From: an uncultured Clostridia bacterium
GTDB lineage: Bacteria > Bacillota > Clostridia > Christensenellales > UBA1242
DNA: 41,664 nt
NCBI GenBank assembly: GCA_934778125.1
Contig: CAKVOF010000008.1
Span: forward strand, 1 to 41,664
Direction of reading: 5' to 3'
Below the pieces are notes generated by a model. That model did not search any database. It was not told the origin of the DNA and saw only the letters and a program-made list of their open reading frames with translations. Numbering within the stretch: the first letter of the stretch is position 1; the number at the start of each line of letters is the position of its first letter. A program made the translations under genes and the position numbers. Positions 8,500-17,779 of the stretch are shown in pieces.

Positions 8500-9031
8500 A
8501 TTTGTTCTCCTTATATTTTAATCGCATTGCACGATATGTTATATCATACAAAGCTTCTAGTAGATTCTCAAACCCTTCATACTTGCGATTTTTCTCTGTT
8601 TTAAAGTATTGTTTTATTATCGAGAACACACCCGCACTCGTTTTATATTGAATTCCACCATCTTTAACACTTTTTATTATATCATAAGAAAATGAAATAA
8701 TCAAGTCATCAATTTCACGAAGTGTGGTTAAAAGTGTGTTTAATTCACTATTTTTATCATCGAAAAGTCCTGAGCGGAACGAATAAGCATATTCACGAAA
8801 AGTTTTAACTGTTTTGTTTTTTGCAATAATTGATAACCTATTGAGCAATTGATAATATTCGCTATAAAACTTTGCAATGAGAATATTTTCTTCATCACAA
8901 AATTCATCTAAGTATATTTTATATTTAGCATGAAAATAGTCACTCAGTTCTAATTTCACAGCCATATAAATATCTTCTTTTAAATTTCCGCTTTCAATTA
9001 TATCTAATTCATGATTAAATTCATAGTCCAT
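8486..9031 (-). CDS. Hypothetical helical protein
   Basis: This 181-residue protein is predominantly helical by composition, cytosolic (no signal or membrane segment) and not recognised. The frame is open from a GTG at 9040, but GGGTGA only spaces correctly with the ATG at 9031, so that start is preferred. It overlaps the 79-residue gene downstream by 14 bp. The giant gene ends 187 bp upstream on the same strand, with only a weak hairpin (9127-9148) between, so read-through from that gene is possible. Confidence 0.68.
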   Translation of the reverse strand: MDYEFNHELDIIESGNLKEDIYMAVKLELSDYFHAKYKIYLDEFCDEENILIAKFYSEYYQLLNRLSIIAKNKTVKTFREYAYSFRSGLFDDKNSELNTLLTTLREIDDLIISFSYDIIKSVKDGGIQYKTSAGVFSIIKQYFKTEKNRKYEGFENLLEALYDITYRAMRLKYKENKYGKK

Positions 9032-9218
9032 AAAACTCACCCATATATCAATTCAATGCTCATAAAACACATTTTCATAGTGTTAATTTTGCCATATCAC
9101 CGCCATAATTTTGAATCATTAGCTAATTTGATAGATCAATTTATCAAACACCTTGATTCACTTTTTATTTTTAACACGCATTAAAACAATAATAGCACCC
9201 CACAAAACCATCTTAGTA

Positions 9219-12200
9219 TTAACTCATTCCGCCACCATAACCATCTTCATCAAATGTTGGATTTAGCATTCGAGGATCTAGTTGAGCATCTATTGGTTCT
9301 TGCTCTGGTGTTGGTACCTCAAAATCTCTAGAATTATCCAAAATTTCTTCAATCTCCACAGCTTTTAATTCATTAATATTGGTTTTAGCTTGGAACTCCT
9401 TGTCTGCAACCAGCTCAACTAATTCATTTTGAGCTTTATCAGGATTATCTAATAAATTATCTATAGTATCATCAACTTCGCTTTCAGTTTTGTATAATCC
9501 ATCCTCATTTGCTTGCTCAACATCTTTTTCAATCTTTAAATCATCTTGCCTTAACTTTTCATTCTCATCAACTAATTCATCTTTAACAACCATTAAAACA
9601 CTATTTCCATCTTTATCTTGTTGCAAGAAATCAGTTATACCTTGTTGATATAAGATATTTTTAAACGCAAGCATTCTTGCTTTTTTAGTTAAAGGATCTT
9701 TAATTGCTTGAATAGCTTTCAACTCTTGTTTTATTGAATCAGCAAGTCTATCGCAGAATACAGCCTTATCTCCTTTATGTTCTGGAACAACATTTCCATT
9801 AATAACTCTCGTTCCATCGCCATTATAATAAGCATCTTTTATGCTTGAAAGCTTTTCTATGAAACCATCTTTTCCACCTAATAGTATTTGAGTTGTGGCA
9901 TGACCATTAACCGCAAAATATTCGCCACTTTTAACTACGGCAGGTTTTGCAATATTTGCAATTGAATTTTGAGTTTTTAAAGACTCAAACAAGTCTTGTG
10001 AGAAATATCCTCTTTCATATTCTCCCATAACTCTTAAGATATTTGGATCGCTAATATTCATCGCACTCTTTGAAAGTTTATCAACATCTTCCATTTGCAT
10101 AATAGCAACCATTGTTTCTCGAGCTTTTGCTCTATCCGTACCAAATTTAGTGTAAATCTCGCCAACGATTTTTTGTATTGATTTATCAAACGCATCAACA
10201 CTTCCACTTGATATTAAATCAACTTTAGCATATCTAACTTCTTCAATAAACTTTGAGTTTTCTTCAAGAAAATTTTTAACATTTGGTGATATGTTTCCGC
10301 TCATATTAATTTGGTCTTTCACGTTAAGTGGCAAAATACTTCCATATTGAGTTGGGTTAATCACAACACCACCAACATTTTCAGTTATTAAATCAACTTT
10401 TGAAACTTCCTTAGAAACGATAGGTTCTTTCATATATTGAATAGGTTTTTCAAACCCTTCAATTTGGATTTTGCCATCTTTTCCAGCAATCAATCCAACC
10501 ACACCTTCATTTTCCAATAGATCCCTAAACAATGCCTCTTTATTCTCCTGGCTTTCATCTGGATATAATCTATCAATTTCTTTAAACATTTCTGCCATAG
10601 CATTAGTGAAAGTTTCTTTCGTTGTTCCATTTTGTTTTATAAAGTCCACCTTTGCACTGCGGATTGCATCTATAAATGGGGCATTATTAACTAGATAAGC
10701 ATTCATTTGTTCACTGCCAGAAACTGGATCATCAGAAACCTTTAAGCGATCTTTGTATTCAAGCATAGCCGAATACACCATTGGGTTTCCATCTTTATCT
10801 TTCATCAAGCCATTCATAGCATATGCTTCTTTTTTGCTCTCATCGCCTATAACGAAACCAATTTGTTTTGCATCTTGCAATCGTTCTTGAGCGGATTTTT
10901 TAATTTCTTCTTCTAGCGCACTAACACTTTCTAACGTTTGGCCCTTGATATCAAGCAAATCTAATATAACTTTTTTGTCCTCGCCAATTCCTAGATCAAA
11001 TCCTGAAACATCAGCTCCAGCATCTCTTAACAAATTAACATAACTTTCTATCTTATCGGTTTCAAAAGAATCTGGTGGTAGATATCCAAAAGCTTGTTTT
11101 AGTGTTGCTTTATACTTTTCAACATCAAATTCTATAGAACTTTCATTATCTATTTCCAAGAATTCTTTCGAATCCCTATATTGATCGTAATAACCAAATC
11201 GATCTGTTGCGAGAGTTTGTTTTAATTTTTCATTGTACCAAATTCTAACACTTTTTGGTGCATCTTTTAAAGCACCCGTTAGAAATAATTGTTTCATTTC
11301 TGATGGTCTTAATTTTGAACCATCAGTTTCAAACATTCTAGCATCGATAAATCTTTTATAGAAATTATCTCTTTTAGCAATATAAACTTTTCTCTCACTA
11401 TCGCTTAATGAAGCGATAGTTGATTCATCTAAGTTTAGTTTTTGCGCTTTAAGCATAGATTGGAATGATTCTTCAAATCTTTGGTATTCATTCCTATCAC
11501 CATAGTTGATATCTTGCTTGATCTCACCATCATGGCTTAGAGATGGAACCGCAATTCCTCTTTTCTCTAATTCTTCAAGAAGTCCTCTTGGATCTTGGAT
11601 GCCCATGTAATTTAAGTATTTTTGATCGGTTAACATATGCCTAATGGCATCGCCAGTTAGTGCACCTTTCATAAATTTATATTCTAACCTGTTTACTGCT
11701 GCCGTTATGAAATTTACACCATTATCCTTGAATGCTCTTTGCATATTGCGAATATCATCAGCCGTTGAATACTTAGAATAAAGGCTATTCGTGGTATCTC
11801 TATGGATTCCACCTTCACACACTCCCAATCCAGGGAAAGTTCGTTCCACAGTTTTATGCGATGCTAAAGTTGCATTAACTCTAGCTGCCATTCTAGCCAT
11901 ATAACCAGAAGCTGAAATAATGTTATCTGGGTTGCCAAGGAAATAAATCAAGCCCGCCATAATTCTGTGTTCACCTTGCGCAACTGCTTCTGACCTTTTA
12001 GCAATTTTGCTTAGCTTTGCTTTTTCTTCTTGTTCTTTAACCTTTTTTTGTTCATCTAGCAATTTATTTGCTTTATCTATTTCTTCTTGTGCTTTTTTCT
12101 CATTTGCAAGCACAGATTTTTTCAAAGGAGCTGATTTTTCTGGAACATATTGAGGCTCAGCGAAAGTATGAATTTTTCCATCAATTTTCCCTTCAGCAAT

Positions 12201-14408
12201 GTTTTTGTGCTGTTGTTGAACTTCTTGAGCAGATTCATATAGTGAGTTCAAGTCGGACTCAGATTGAGCAACTGCTCGGTTTAATGCTTCTTGCGATAAA
12301 ACTGGTTCACCTTTTTCGTTAACTAATGTGTGAACTATGATAGTTTCACCAGCACTATTTGTGCGGGTTATATCTTGATATGAGTAAAGAGAAAATTCCT
12401 GTAGCTTTTGAGATGTTATTTGCTCACGCAATGCAGTTTCTCTTGCTCTTGGCTCTAAAGCGTTAATTCTTTGAAGTTCTTCTGGTGAGAAAAACCTTGA
12501 ATACTGATCTGGATTAGAAATTATATTTGTTACTTCATCTTCCAAGTTATCCATCAATTCTTCTCTCTGATTTCTTTCAATCAAGAAAAGCCTTGCATCT
12601 TGAACTTGTGACCTTGTTGTTTCATTCATTGATTCAAATTGTTCTAAAGTTCTATCTGCTGCTAAATTCAAATCTGCTAAATCAAAATTTTCTAAAACTC
12701 TTGAATTTATAATCGAACTTCTTCTTTCTGCATAATCCATTCTTGTGCAAATCGATCTAATAGATGAAATTAACATATCATCTTGAGGTGAGCCCGTTAC
12801 TCCCACTTTATAATGACCTAGAAGCGTATACAATTCACCTGAAGTTATGTTAGATTCTTGACCATTCATTAGTGACATAATTTCTTGCCTTCTAACAGCC
12901 AAAACTCTTGAGTTTCCACCCTTAAGTCCAAAATATGAAGGCCTATCTAACAGCACCTTTACTAAATGTTCTTTATGTTCTTTGGCCAAAAATTGGAATG
13001 GATTTTTTCTCCATGCGCTTTCATAGGCTCGTGAATCAACACTCTCTGGTTTTGGTTCTATGAACCCAGCAATAAATTCATCGCATTCTCTAATGCCTTG
13101 CTCAAATCTAAGCACTCTTTGAGAATCACAATCTCTATCTATCGCTTTTATATCCGAATTTAAGTTTGCATTCACTGGCATATCATAAAACGCGCTTCCA
13201 TTAACATATGGATAAAGTGATTTTTTGATATTATCTAACACTAGTTGTTTTGAACCTGAGCTACCTGTGTATTGTCCATTATTTAAAGTTGTTTCCACAG
13301 CAGAAACTAACGCGTTTGTCATTTGAGATGGCCTTAGCCCCTTTATCACAGATAACATACTAGATGCTGTGGAATTATCTGATAATTCTTTAATTACTTC
13401 ATCTTGCAAAGAAGACAAGTTGCCATAAGTTAAACTTTGAGATTCTAAAATATCATTGATTTTCTTTACGGCTTTTTCAATGCCAGCTGTTGATTCAAAA
13501 ATACCCTCTTTAGTTGATTGATTTATAAACTCACGCATTACGCTTAAAGAATCAAAATTTCTTTTAGCATTTTCTTGCATTCCTAGCACTTTAACCTTTC
13601 CAACGATACTTCCAGCATGAATTTGATTTAATTCACTTTCAGTGTGTAATCTAAGAAGAGTGTCACTTGCGGCTGAATTAACCGCTATCAATCTTGCTAT
13701 ATCATTTTCAGTTACTTCCGCACGCGAGTTACCATCTATATTTTCTCTATTTAATTTTTGTTGAATTTGAAATTGTTCTGAAAGAAGGTTTGCTAAGTCA
13801 CTTGCAGAACTCATAATTGAGCCCACTGCAGATGCCATATTTGCGCTGAAACCTTGCCTAATAAACATAGCAAAGTTACTTGCAGGAATGTTTGTTCCTT
13901 TCACAAACTCACCATTTGGTTCAAAAAGGGTTGCATTGCCCAAAAAAGAACCTGCAATAAAATTTGTTAATGATTGGGTGTTGATATTTTTAACTCCACC
14001 TCTCATATCAATAAATGGTTGAAATAACGCCTCTTGAGCTGTTCCCTCACTCCTTGAAGAATCAATAAGCCTTGATGTTAAACTCTGAAGTTCTTCAGCA
14101 GATAAATTTAGTGTGCCCGAAGCAAATTCCCTTAAACCCTCATCATTAAAAATCTCCCTATTAACTCCAGAAATCACACCCAAGCTAGAGCCTTTTATAT
14201 TTTCATCAGCATCTTTAGTATTTATATCAGCTAAAGCATAGGCCTCGTTAAGTGAACCTTTCATTGCAAGAGCAATGGCTGCATAAACTCTATCTTGACT
14301 ACTAAAATGAGACATAAACTTTTCATCACTAAAAAGAAATTGCATTCCAAGAGATTTATCACTCATAAATTTATTTATTTTGCTCTCAATATACGAATTC
14401 CCTGCCAT
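9219..14408 (-). CDS. Giant cytosolic protein of unknown function with internal repeats
   Basis: This 1729-residue protein has no signal peptide, no membrane segment and very few cysteines; I recognise no domain. A strongly charged, probably coiled-coil stretch lies near residues 780-830 (EKKAQEEIDKANKLLDEQKK). The last third holds diverged repeats. Residues about 1230-1300 and 1374-1444 share the pattern FI-(D/E)-x-(I/V)-R-x-AKVD-(F/L)-I followed by a helical segment. A third segment near 1546-1606 resembles the helical part of the first, ending in a KDGK-type turn. The tail is acidic and ends GYGGGMS. ATG at 14408 is preferred over TTG at 14414 because GGAG is eight bases before the ATG. 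Size and low cysteine content recall structural or phage-virion proteins, but no phage genes flank it. Confidence 0.8.
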   Translation of the reverse strand: MAGNSYIESKINKFMSDKSLGMQFLFSDEKFMSHFSSQDRVYAAIALAMKGSLNEAYALADINTKDADENIKGSSLGVISGVNREIFNDEGLREFASGTLNLSAEELQSLTSRLIDSSRSEGTAQEALFQPFIDMRGGVKNINTQSLTNFIAGSFLGNATLFEPNGEFVKGTNIPASNFAMFIRQGFSANMASAVGSIMSSASDLANLLSEQFQIQQKLNRENIDGNSRAEVTENDIARLIAVNSAASDTLLRLHTESELNQIHAGSIVGKVKVLGMQENAKRNFDSLSVMREFINQSTKEGIFESTAGIEKAVKKINDILESQSLTYGNLSSLQDEVIKELSDNSTASSMLSVIKGLRPSQMTNALVSAVETTLNNGQYTGSSGSKQLVLDNIKKSLYPYVNGSAFYDMPVNANLNSDIKAIDRDCDSQRVLRFEQGIRECDEFIAGFIEPKPESVDSRAYESAWRKNPFQFLAKEHKEHLVKVLLDRPSYFGLKGGNSRVLAVRRQEIMSLMNGQESNITSGELYTLLGHYKVGVTGSPQDDMLISSIRSICTRMDYAERRSSIINSRVLENFDLADLNLAADRTLEQFESMNETTRSQVQDARLFLIERNQREELMDNLEDEVTNIISNPDQYSRFFSPEELQRINALEPRARETALREQITSQKLQEFSLYSYQDITRTNSAGETIIVHTLVNEKGEPVLSQEALNRAVAQSESDLNSLYESAQEVQQQHKNIAEGKIDGKIHTFAEPQYVPEKSAPLKKSVLANEKKAQEEIDKANKLLDEQKKVKEQEEKAKLSKIAKRSEAVAQGEHRIMAGLIYFLGNPDNIISASGYMARMAARVNATLASHKTVERTFPGLGVCEGGIHRDTTNSLYSKYSTADDIRNMQRAFKDNGVNFITAAVNRLEYKFMKGALTGDAIRHMLTDQKYLNYMGIQDPRGLLEELEKRGIAVPSLSHDGEIKQDINYGDRNEYQRFEESFQSMLKAQKLNLDESTIASLSDSERKVYIAKRDNFYKRFIDARMFETDGSKLRPSEMKQLFLTGALKDAPKSVRIWYNEKLKQTLATDRFGYYDQYRDSKEFLEIDNESSIEFDVEKYKATLKQAFGYLPPDSFETDKIESYVNLLRDAGADVSGFDLGIGEDKKVILDLLDIKGQTLESVSALEEEIKKSAQERLQDAKQIGFVIGDESKKEAYAMNGLMKDKDGNPMVYSAMLEYKDRLKVSDDPVSGSEQMNAYLVNNAPFIDAIRSAKVDFIKQNGTTKETFTNAMAEMFKEIDRLYPDESQENKEALFRDLLENEGVVGLIAGKDGKIQIEGFEKPIQYMKEPIVSKEVSKVDLITENVGGVVINPTQYGSILPLNVKDQINMSGNISPNVKNFLEENSKFIEEVRYAKVDLISSGSVDAFDKSIQKIVGEIYTKFGTDRAKARETMVAIMQMEDVDKLSKSAMNISDPNILRVMGEYERGYFSQDLFESLKTQNSIANIAKPAVVKSGEYFAVNGHATTQILLGGKDGFIEKLSSIKDAYYNGDGTRVINGNVVPEHKGDKAVFCDRLADSIKQELKAIQAIKDPLTKKARMLAFKNILYQQGITDFLQQDKDGNSVLMVVKDELVDENEKLRQDDLKIEKDVEQANEDGLYKTESEVDDTIDNLLDNPDKAQNELVELVADKEFQAKTNINELKAVEIEEILDNSRDFEVPTPEQEPIDAQLDPRMLNPTFDEDGYGGGMS

Positions 14409-14551
14409 ATTCAAAACTCCAAATTTTTTTTTATTTTATCACAATGATTTAAAAAAAACAATTATTATAATTCTATTAGTTTTATTTTAGCTTTTTTATC
14501 AACTTTTATTTGGGTTATGTTTTGATTTTAAAATTGGATTTTCGAGGTTAA

Positions 14552-14643
14552 TGGTGGGGCGTTCATAATTTGCTTTGCAAATTATTGTGCTTGATTTATC
14601 AAGCACACCCCTTTGATGGAATCAAAGGGGAAACGCCCCACCA
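14552..14643. repeat. Cloverleaf-like intergenic element B (three arms)
   Basis: A perfect 12-bp closing stem (14552-14563 with 14632-14643) surrounds three perfect hairpins: 14565-14573/14577-14585, 14587-14594/14599-14606 and 14608-14617/14621-14630. Single unpaired bases (14564, 14586, 14607, 14631) separate all helices, giving a very compact four-way junction. All 39 pairs are Watson-Crick. It lies in the 373-bp gap 14409-14781 between the DINSIPG-repeat gene and the giant gene; the rest of that gap holds the terminator at 14736-14764 and AT-rich sequence, presumably with the giant gene's promoter. Confidence 0.85.
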
Positions 14644-14735
14644 CTCCACACATATCTATACATTAAGCATCTTTTAAATTACGCAATACAATAAATCTGA
14701 ATTTTAAATAACTAATCACTTTTAAACCACAACAA

Positions 14736-14764
14736 AAAAGACTTGCCATAAATGCAAGCCTTTT
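14736..14764 (-). terminator. Rho-independent terminator
   Basis: CTTGC at 14742-14746 pairs with GCAAG at 14754-14758, extended by A/T and G-C pairs to 14736/14764. The single A-C mismatch becomes G.U in minus-strand RNA, and a run of U follows on that strand. It ends the DINSIPG-repeat gene. Confidence 0.8.
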
Positions 14765-14781
14765 AACACTTAATATTTATT

Positions 14782-15885
14782 TTAAAGCCCCATATCTATT
14801 GTCCAATTTTTCCAATCATTGTCAAAATCAAAAGTTCTATCTTCTTTTGATTCATCACTTGGCTCACTGCCAACTTTTTCTTCTTTAGATGTGATTGTTA
14901 GGGGGCTAACACAACTAAATTCTGACGTTGTTTCAATCCAATCTTCTTGATCATCGATTTGATTATCTTCAAAAGCTTTAGCAATTCCTGGAATGCTATT
15001 TATATCAACGCTTCCAGTTCCAATATTGCAAGAAACAAAATCTGGCATAAAGTCATGATTACCAAATCCACCTGGAATTGAATTAATATCACGAGCAATA
15101 AATTCAATACCTTCACCCATAATTGAATTTATGTCTGATGAGTTTGAACCTGAATGCAAAGTTTCAAATCCTCTTCTTTGATGATATATATCCATTGTTC
15201 CACCAGGAATAGAATTTATATCTTGCACAACATCAACATCGTTTGCTCTTTTTTCAAAAACACTGAAATACTCCGGTTGATTCTTATCAAAAACTGGATC
15301 AGAATCTTTTCTTGACTCTTGTTTTTCTGCCATTTTAACTTCAATATATCTCTTAGCAACATCAATATCTAATAATTTTTCCTTAGCATTAAGATATTTT
15401 CTTAACCTATGGTCATTTTTGATATTGCCAACACACTTAAAGTTATTATTTTTCAAAAAGTGCCTAATAACGCTTGGGGTTGTGTATTTGCATGCAATAA
15501 CAGGATCTATAGTTTTATCACAATCCATAACCACATACATATCTTTTTCTAAGTCTAAAGTTGTTGGAGCATCAAGATGCAAAGAACGTTGGGTTTCAAA
15601 ATTAGAAATCCAAAAGAAACTTGTTGCAGGCATTTCGGTTATCATATATTCTGCGCCATCTGCAAAAACCGCTTTACTAATCATATCATACTTTTGATTT
15701 TTTTTGAACGCTTCAACTTTGTGACTAAAAAGATTAAAAGACTCTCCACTCTTAGACACAAACGAACTAACTTGATATAAGTCATCTTCTGAATTTAAGT
15801 CTGCTCTTTTTTTAGCTGAATCATATGCTAATTGAAGCATTTCTGCTCTTTTAATTAAATCAATACTATTTTTAACAATACTCAT
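14782..15885 (-). CDS. Unknown protein with four DINSIPG repeats
   Basis: This 367-residue cytosolic protein is not recognised. The first 200 residues look like one globular domain, with a motif-like stretch VVMDCDKTIDP near 118-128. The acidic C-terminal part carries four copies of the heptapeptide D-I-N-S-I-(P/M)-G starting at residues 222, 251, 266 and 294, spaced 29, 15 and 28 apart. Flanking residues differ between copies and the serine codons vary (TCT, TCA, TCA, AGC), so the motif is conserved at protein level rather than as a recent DNA duplication. Such repeats suit docking or processing sites. GTG at 15897 overlaps the AAGGTGGG ribosome binding site, so ATG at 15885 is the start. 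The giant gene follows downstream after a terminator and element B. Confidence 0.78.
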   Translation of the reverse strand: MSIVKNSIDLIKRAEMLQLAYDSAKKRADLNSEDDLYQVSSFVSKSGESFNLFSHKVEAFKKNQKYDMISKAVFADGAEYMITEMPATSFFWISNFETQRSLHLDAPTTLDLEKDMYVVMDCDKTIDPVIACKYTTPSVIRHFLKNNNFKCVGNIKNDHRLRKYLNAKEKLLDIDVAKRYIEVKMAEKQESRKDSDPVFDKNQPEYFSVFEKRANDVDVVQDINSIPGGTMDIYHQRRGFETLHSGSNSSDINSIMGEGIEFIARDINSIPGGFGNHDFMPDFVSCNIGTGSVDINSIPGIAKAFEDNQIDDQEDWIETTSEFSCVSPLTITSKEEKVGSEPSDESKEDRTFDFDNDWKNWTIDMGL

Positions 15886-15949
15886 AATAATTCCCACCTT
15901 TTATTTCATATATTATTAATATTTAATTCCGATAAAATGTTAACACAAA

Positions 15950-15976
15950 AAAATTGGGTTGTCAATACCCAATTTT
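15950..15976 (-). terminator. Rho-independent terminator
   Basis: A perfect 10-bp stem, 15950-15959 with 15967-15976, has a seven-base loop. In minus-strand RNA it is followed by a run of seven U, so it ends the GDPD transcript. Confidence 0.85.
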
Positions 15977-16058
15977 CATTAAAATCACCATTCAAACCTC
16001 ATCTTTTTCTTTTTCAATAGCATTTAAACTTAGGCAAACCAATTACTACTAATTATAA

Positions 16059-16772
16059 CTATGGAATTATGTTTTCAAAAATATAATTTTGAGTTAAGTA
16101 TTTTGCCTTTAATATTTCTTCTTTAGTTCTAATTGTGTATGCTAAAAGTGGTAGATTTTTGAATTTTTCAACATATTTATTCGGTAAATCTTCAATATTA
16201 TATGTTATAAAATCAAACTTTGTTAAGTTATAAAATCTAAGCTTTTTAATCATTACCTTAACTGGGTTTTTTGAATTTTTATGAAAACTTGACAACTGCC
16301 CTTTTGAAATTTTTGGTGCCAACCTATTAATCCATAAAAGATTTAGAGGGCTAAAACTTTGCAATGCAAACTTTCCAGAATATTCATTTAAAACTTCTAA
16401 CGTTTTCATAACAGTTTTCTTAGGATTACTTTCGTTTTTTAATTCAATTAGAAGAGGAACTTGGCCTTGAACAACATCTAAAACTTCTTTAAGTGTTGGG
16501 ATAGTAGAACTCCCATCAAACAATGTTAGCTTTTTAATTTGTGGAAGTGTTAGTTTATTTATTCTTTTGTTTATGCCACACATTCGCTTTAGATTGTCGT
16601 CGTGAAAAACAACAATATCTCCACCTTTAACTAAATGCACATCAAGTTCAATTGGGTAACCATTATTAATTGCATTTTCAAACGACTCAATTGTGTTTTC
16701 CAAATATTTGTTGTTATGGAGCCCGCGGTGAGCAATTGGTTTTTTAAGCAAAAATTCTATGTTGTTGTTCAT
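16059..16772 (-). CDS. Glycerophosphodiester phosphodiesterase family protein
   Basis: This 237-residue protein has the GDPD signature from its start: PIAHRGLHNNKYLENTIESF with the catalytic His-Arg-Gly and the Asn/Glu that follow, then ELDVHLVKGGDIVVFHDDNL with the metal-binding Glu/Asp and second His. Enzymes of this TIM-barrel family hydrolyse glycerophosphodiesters from phospholipid turnover to glycerol-3-phosphate and an alcohol. No signal peptide is seen, so it should act in the cytosol, like UgpQ. AAGGGTG precedes the ATG. It is monocistronic, with its own terminator about 80 bp downstream. Confidence 0.9.
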   Translation of the reverse strand: MNNNIEFLLKKPIAHRGLHNNKYLENTIESFENAINNGYPIELDVHLVKGGDIVVFHDDNLKRMCGINKRINKLTLPQIKKLTLFDGSSTIPTLKEVLDVVQGQVPLLIELKNESNPKKTVMKTLEVLNEYSGKFALQSFSPLNLLWINRLAPKISKGQLSSFHKNSKNPVKVMIKKLRFYNLTKFDFITYNIEDLPNKYVEKFKNLPLLAYTIRTKEEILKAKYLTQNYIFENIIP

Positions 16773-16951
16773 ATTTCTTTCACCCTTTCATTATAATTTT
16801 AAAATATTTTATCAAAACTCTATTAACTATTCAAATACAATTAATATTAACATATTCTCTTGAATATTTTATTATTTTTTGATAAAATAATAAGAATAAT
16901 TTAAAAAACATATAATATTATGATAAAAATTTACATGGTTAAGGAACAAGG

Positions 16952-17575
16952 ATGAATCAAAATATATCTAAATCAACAAAAGTATTTTTTAAAATAGCTG
17001 GAATATTAAGTTTTATATTTTTTGCACTTGATTTAATTATTTCAATTGCAGTTATTTTCCAGATCTCGTTTGTGGAAGACTTAGTTAAAACAGTTTACTC
17101 TAGTATATATGTTAGCATAACCGAAGCTGAATTAGAAGTTTTAATGTTTGACTTCGTTATCACAGCCCTATTTGCTTGTGTTATAAATTTCTTTGCTGGA
17201 AGAAGTTATATAAATCTTTCTAAGTCGAGAAAGGTTATAAACGGAAGTAGCAAAACCCTAATATTTATTTTAGTAATCCAGTTTTTATTTGGGCTATCAA
17301 TTCTTCCATGTCTTTTCGCATTTATTGCCGTTTTACTTTATAACAAAACGATTTTGGAATCACTTGAAAACAGCAACCAATTCAGCCAACAAACACAAAC
17401 ATTTGAAAACACAGATTCAACAATTGCAAACACAGAATTAACAGAGTCCGACATTGAAAACACCGCAAACTTAGTTTTAGATTTAAAAAAACAATTACAC
17501 GAAAAGAAAATTACTCAAGAAGAATATGATAAAAAATTTAACGATATTTTAATTAATCGAAACAATATTAAATAA
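16952..17575 (+). CDS. Membrane protein with C-terminal SHOCT-like domain
   Basis: This 207-residue protein has hydrophobic segments at about residues 12-36, 65-84 and 102-130. A Gln/Thr/Asn-rich linker follows, then a C-terminal helical hairpin LKKQLHEKKITQEEYDKKF that matches the SHOCT short C-terminal domain. SHOCT domains are linkers or oligomerisation units attached to many unrelated proteins, so the function is unknown. TAAGGA precedes the ATG at workable spacing. It is flanked by the divergent GDPD gene and a clear terminator and is therefore monocistronic. Confidence 0.78.
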   Translation: MNQNISKSTKVFFKIAGILSFIFFALDLIISIAVIFQISFVEDLVKTVYSSIYVSITEAELEVLMFDFVITALFACVINFFAGRSYINLSKSRKVINGSSKTLIFILVIQFLFGLSILPCLFAFIAVLLYNKTILESLENSNQFSQQTQTFENTDSTIANTELTESDIENTANLVLDLKKQLHEKKITQEEYDKKFNDILINRNNIK

Positions 17576-17610
17576 TTTTAGTTAAATTAAATTGTGATTT
17601 ACATAAAGTA

Positions 17611-17633
17611 AAAAGTGGCAAAAGCCACTTTTT
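17611..17633 (+). terminator. Rho-independent terminator
   Basis: GTGGC at 17615-17619 pairs with GCCAC at 17624-17628 around an AAAA loop, extended by A-T pairs and followed by a run of T. It ends the SHOCT-protein gene. Confidence 0.88.
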
Positions 17634-17779
17634 TTTACTTCTTTTATTGAACTTTAAAGTCACTAACATAATCACTTAAAATTTTCAATTTAAATTGATT
17701 ATTAATCACTTTTATTAATTTTTAATATTTTCTTAAATCCAAATATCATCAAAAATCAAAGTTTATTTAATGTTTAATT

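Noticed and set aside
9127..9148. Seven-bp hairpin between the giant gene and the 181-residue gene, considered as a terminator
   Set aside because: No U tract follows on the minus strand and the stem is AT-rich and short, so I do not call it.
12068..12712. Plus-strand open frames inside the giant gene
   Set aside because: They are antisense shadows of the long coding frame, without ribosome binding sites or plausible protein composition.
15886..15897. GTG start of the DINSIPG-repeat protein
   Set aside because: The GTG is part of the AAGGTGGG ribosome binding site used by the ATG at 15885.
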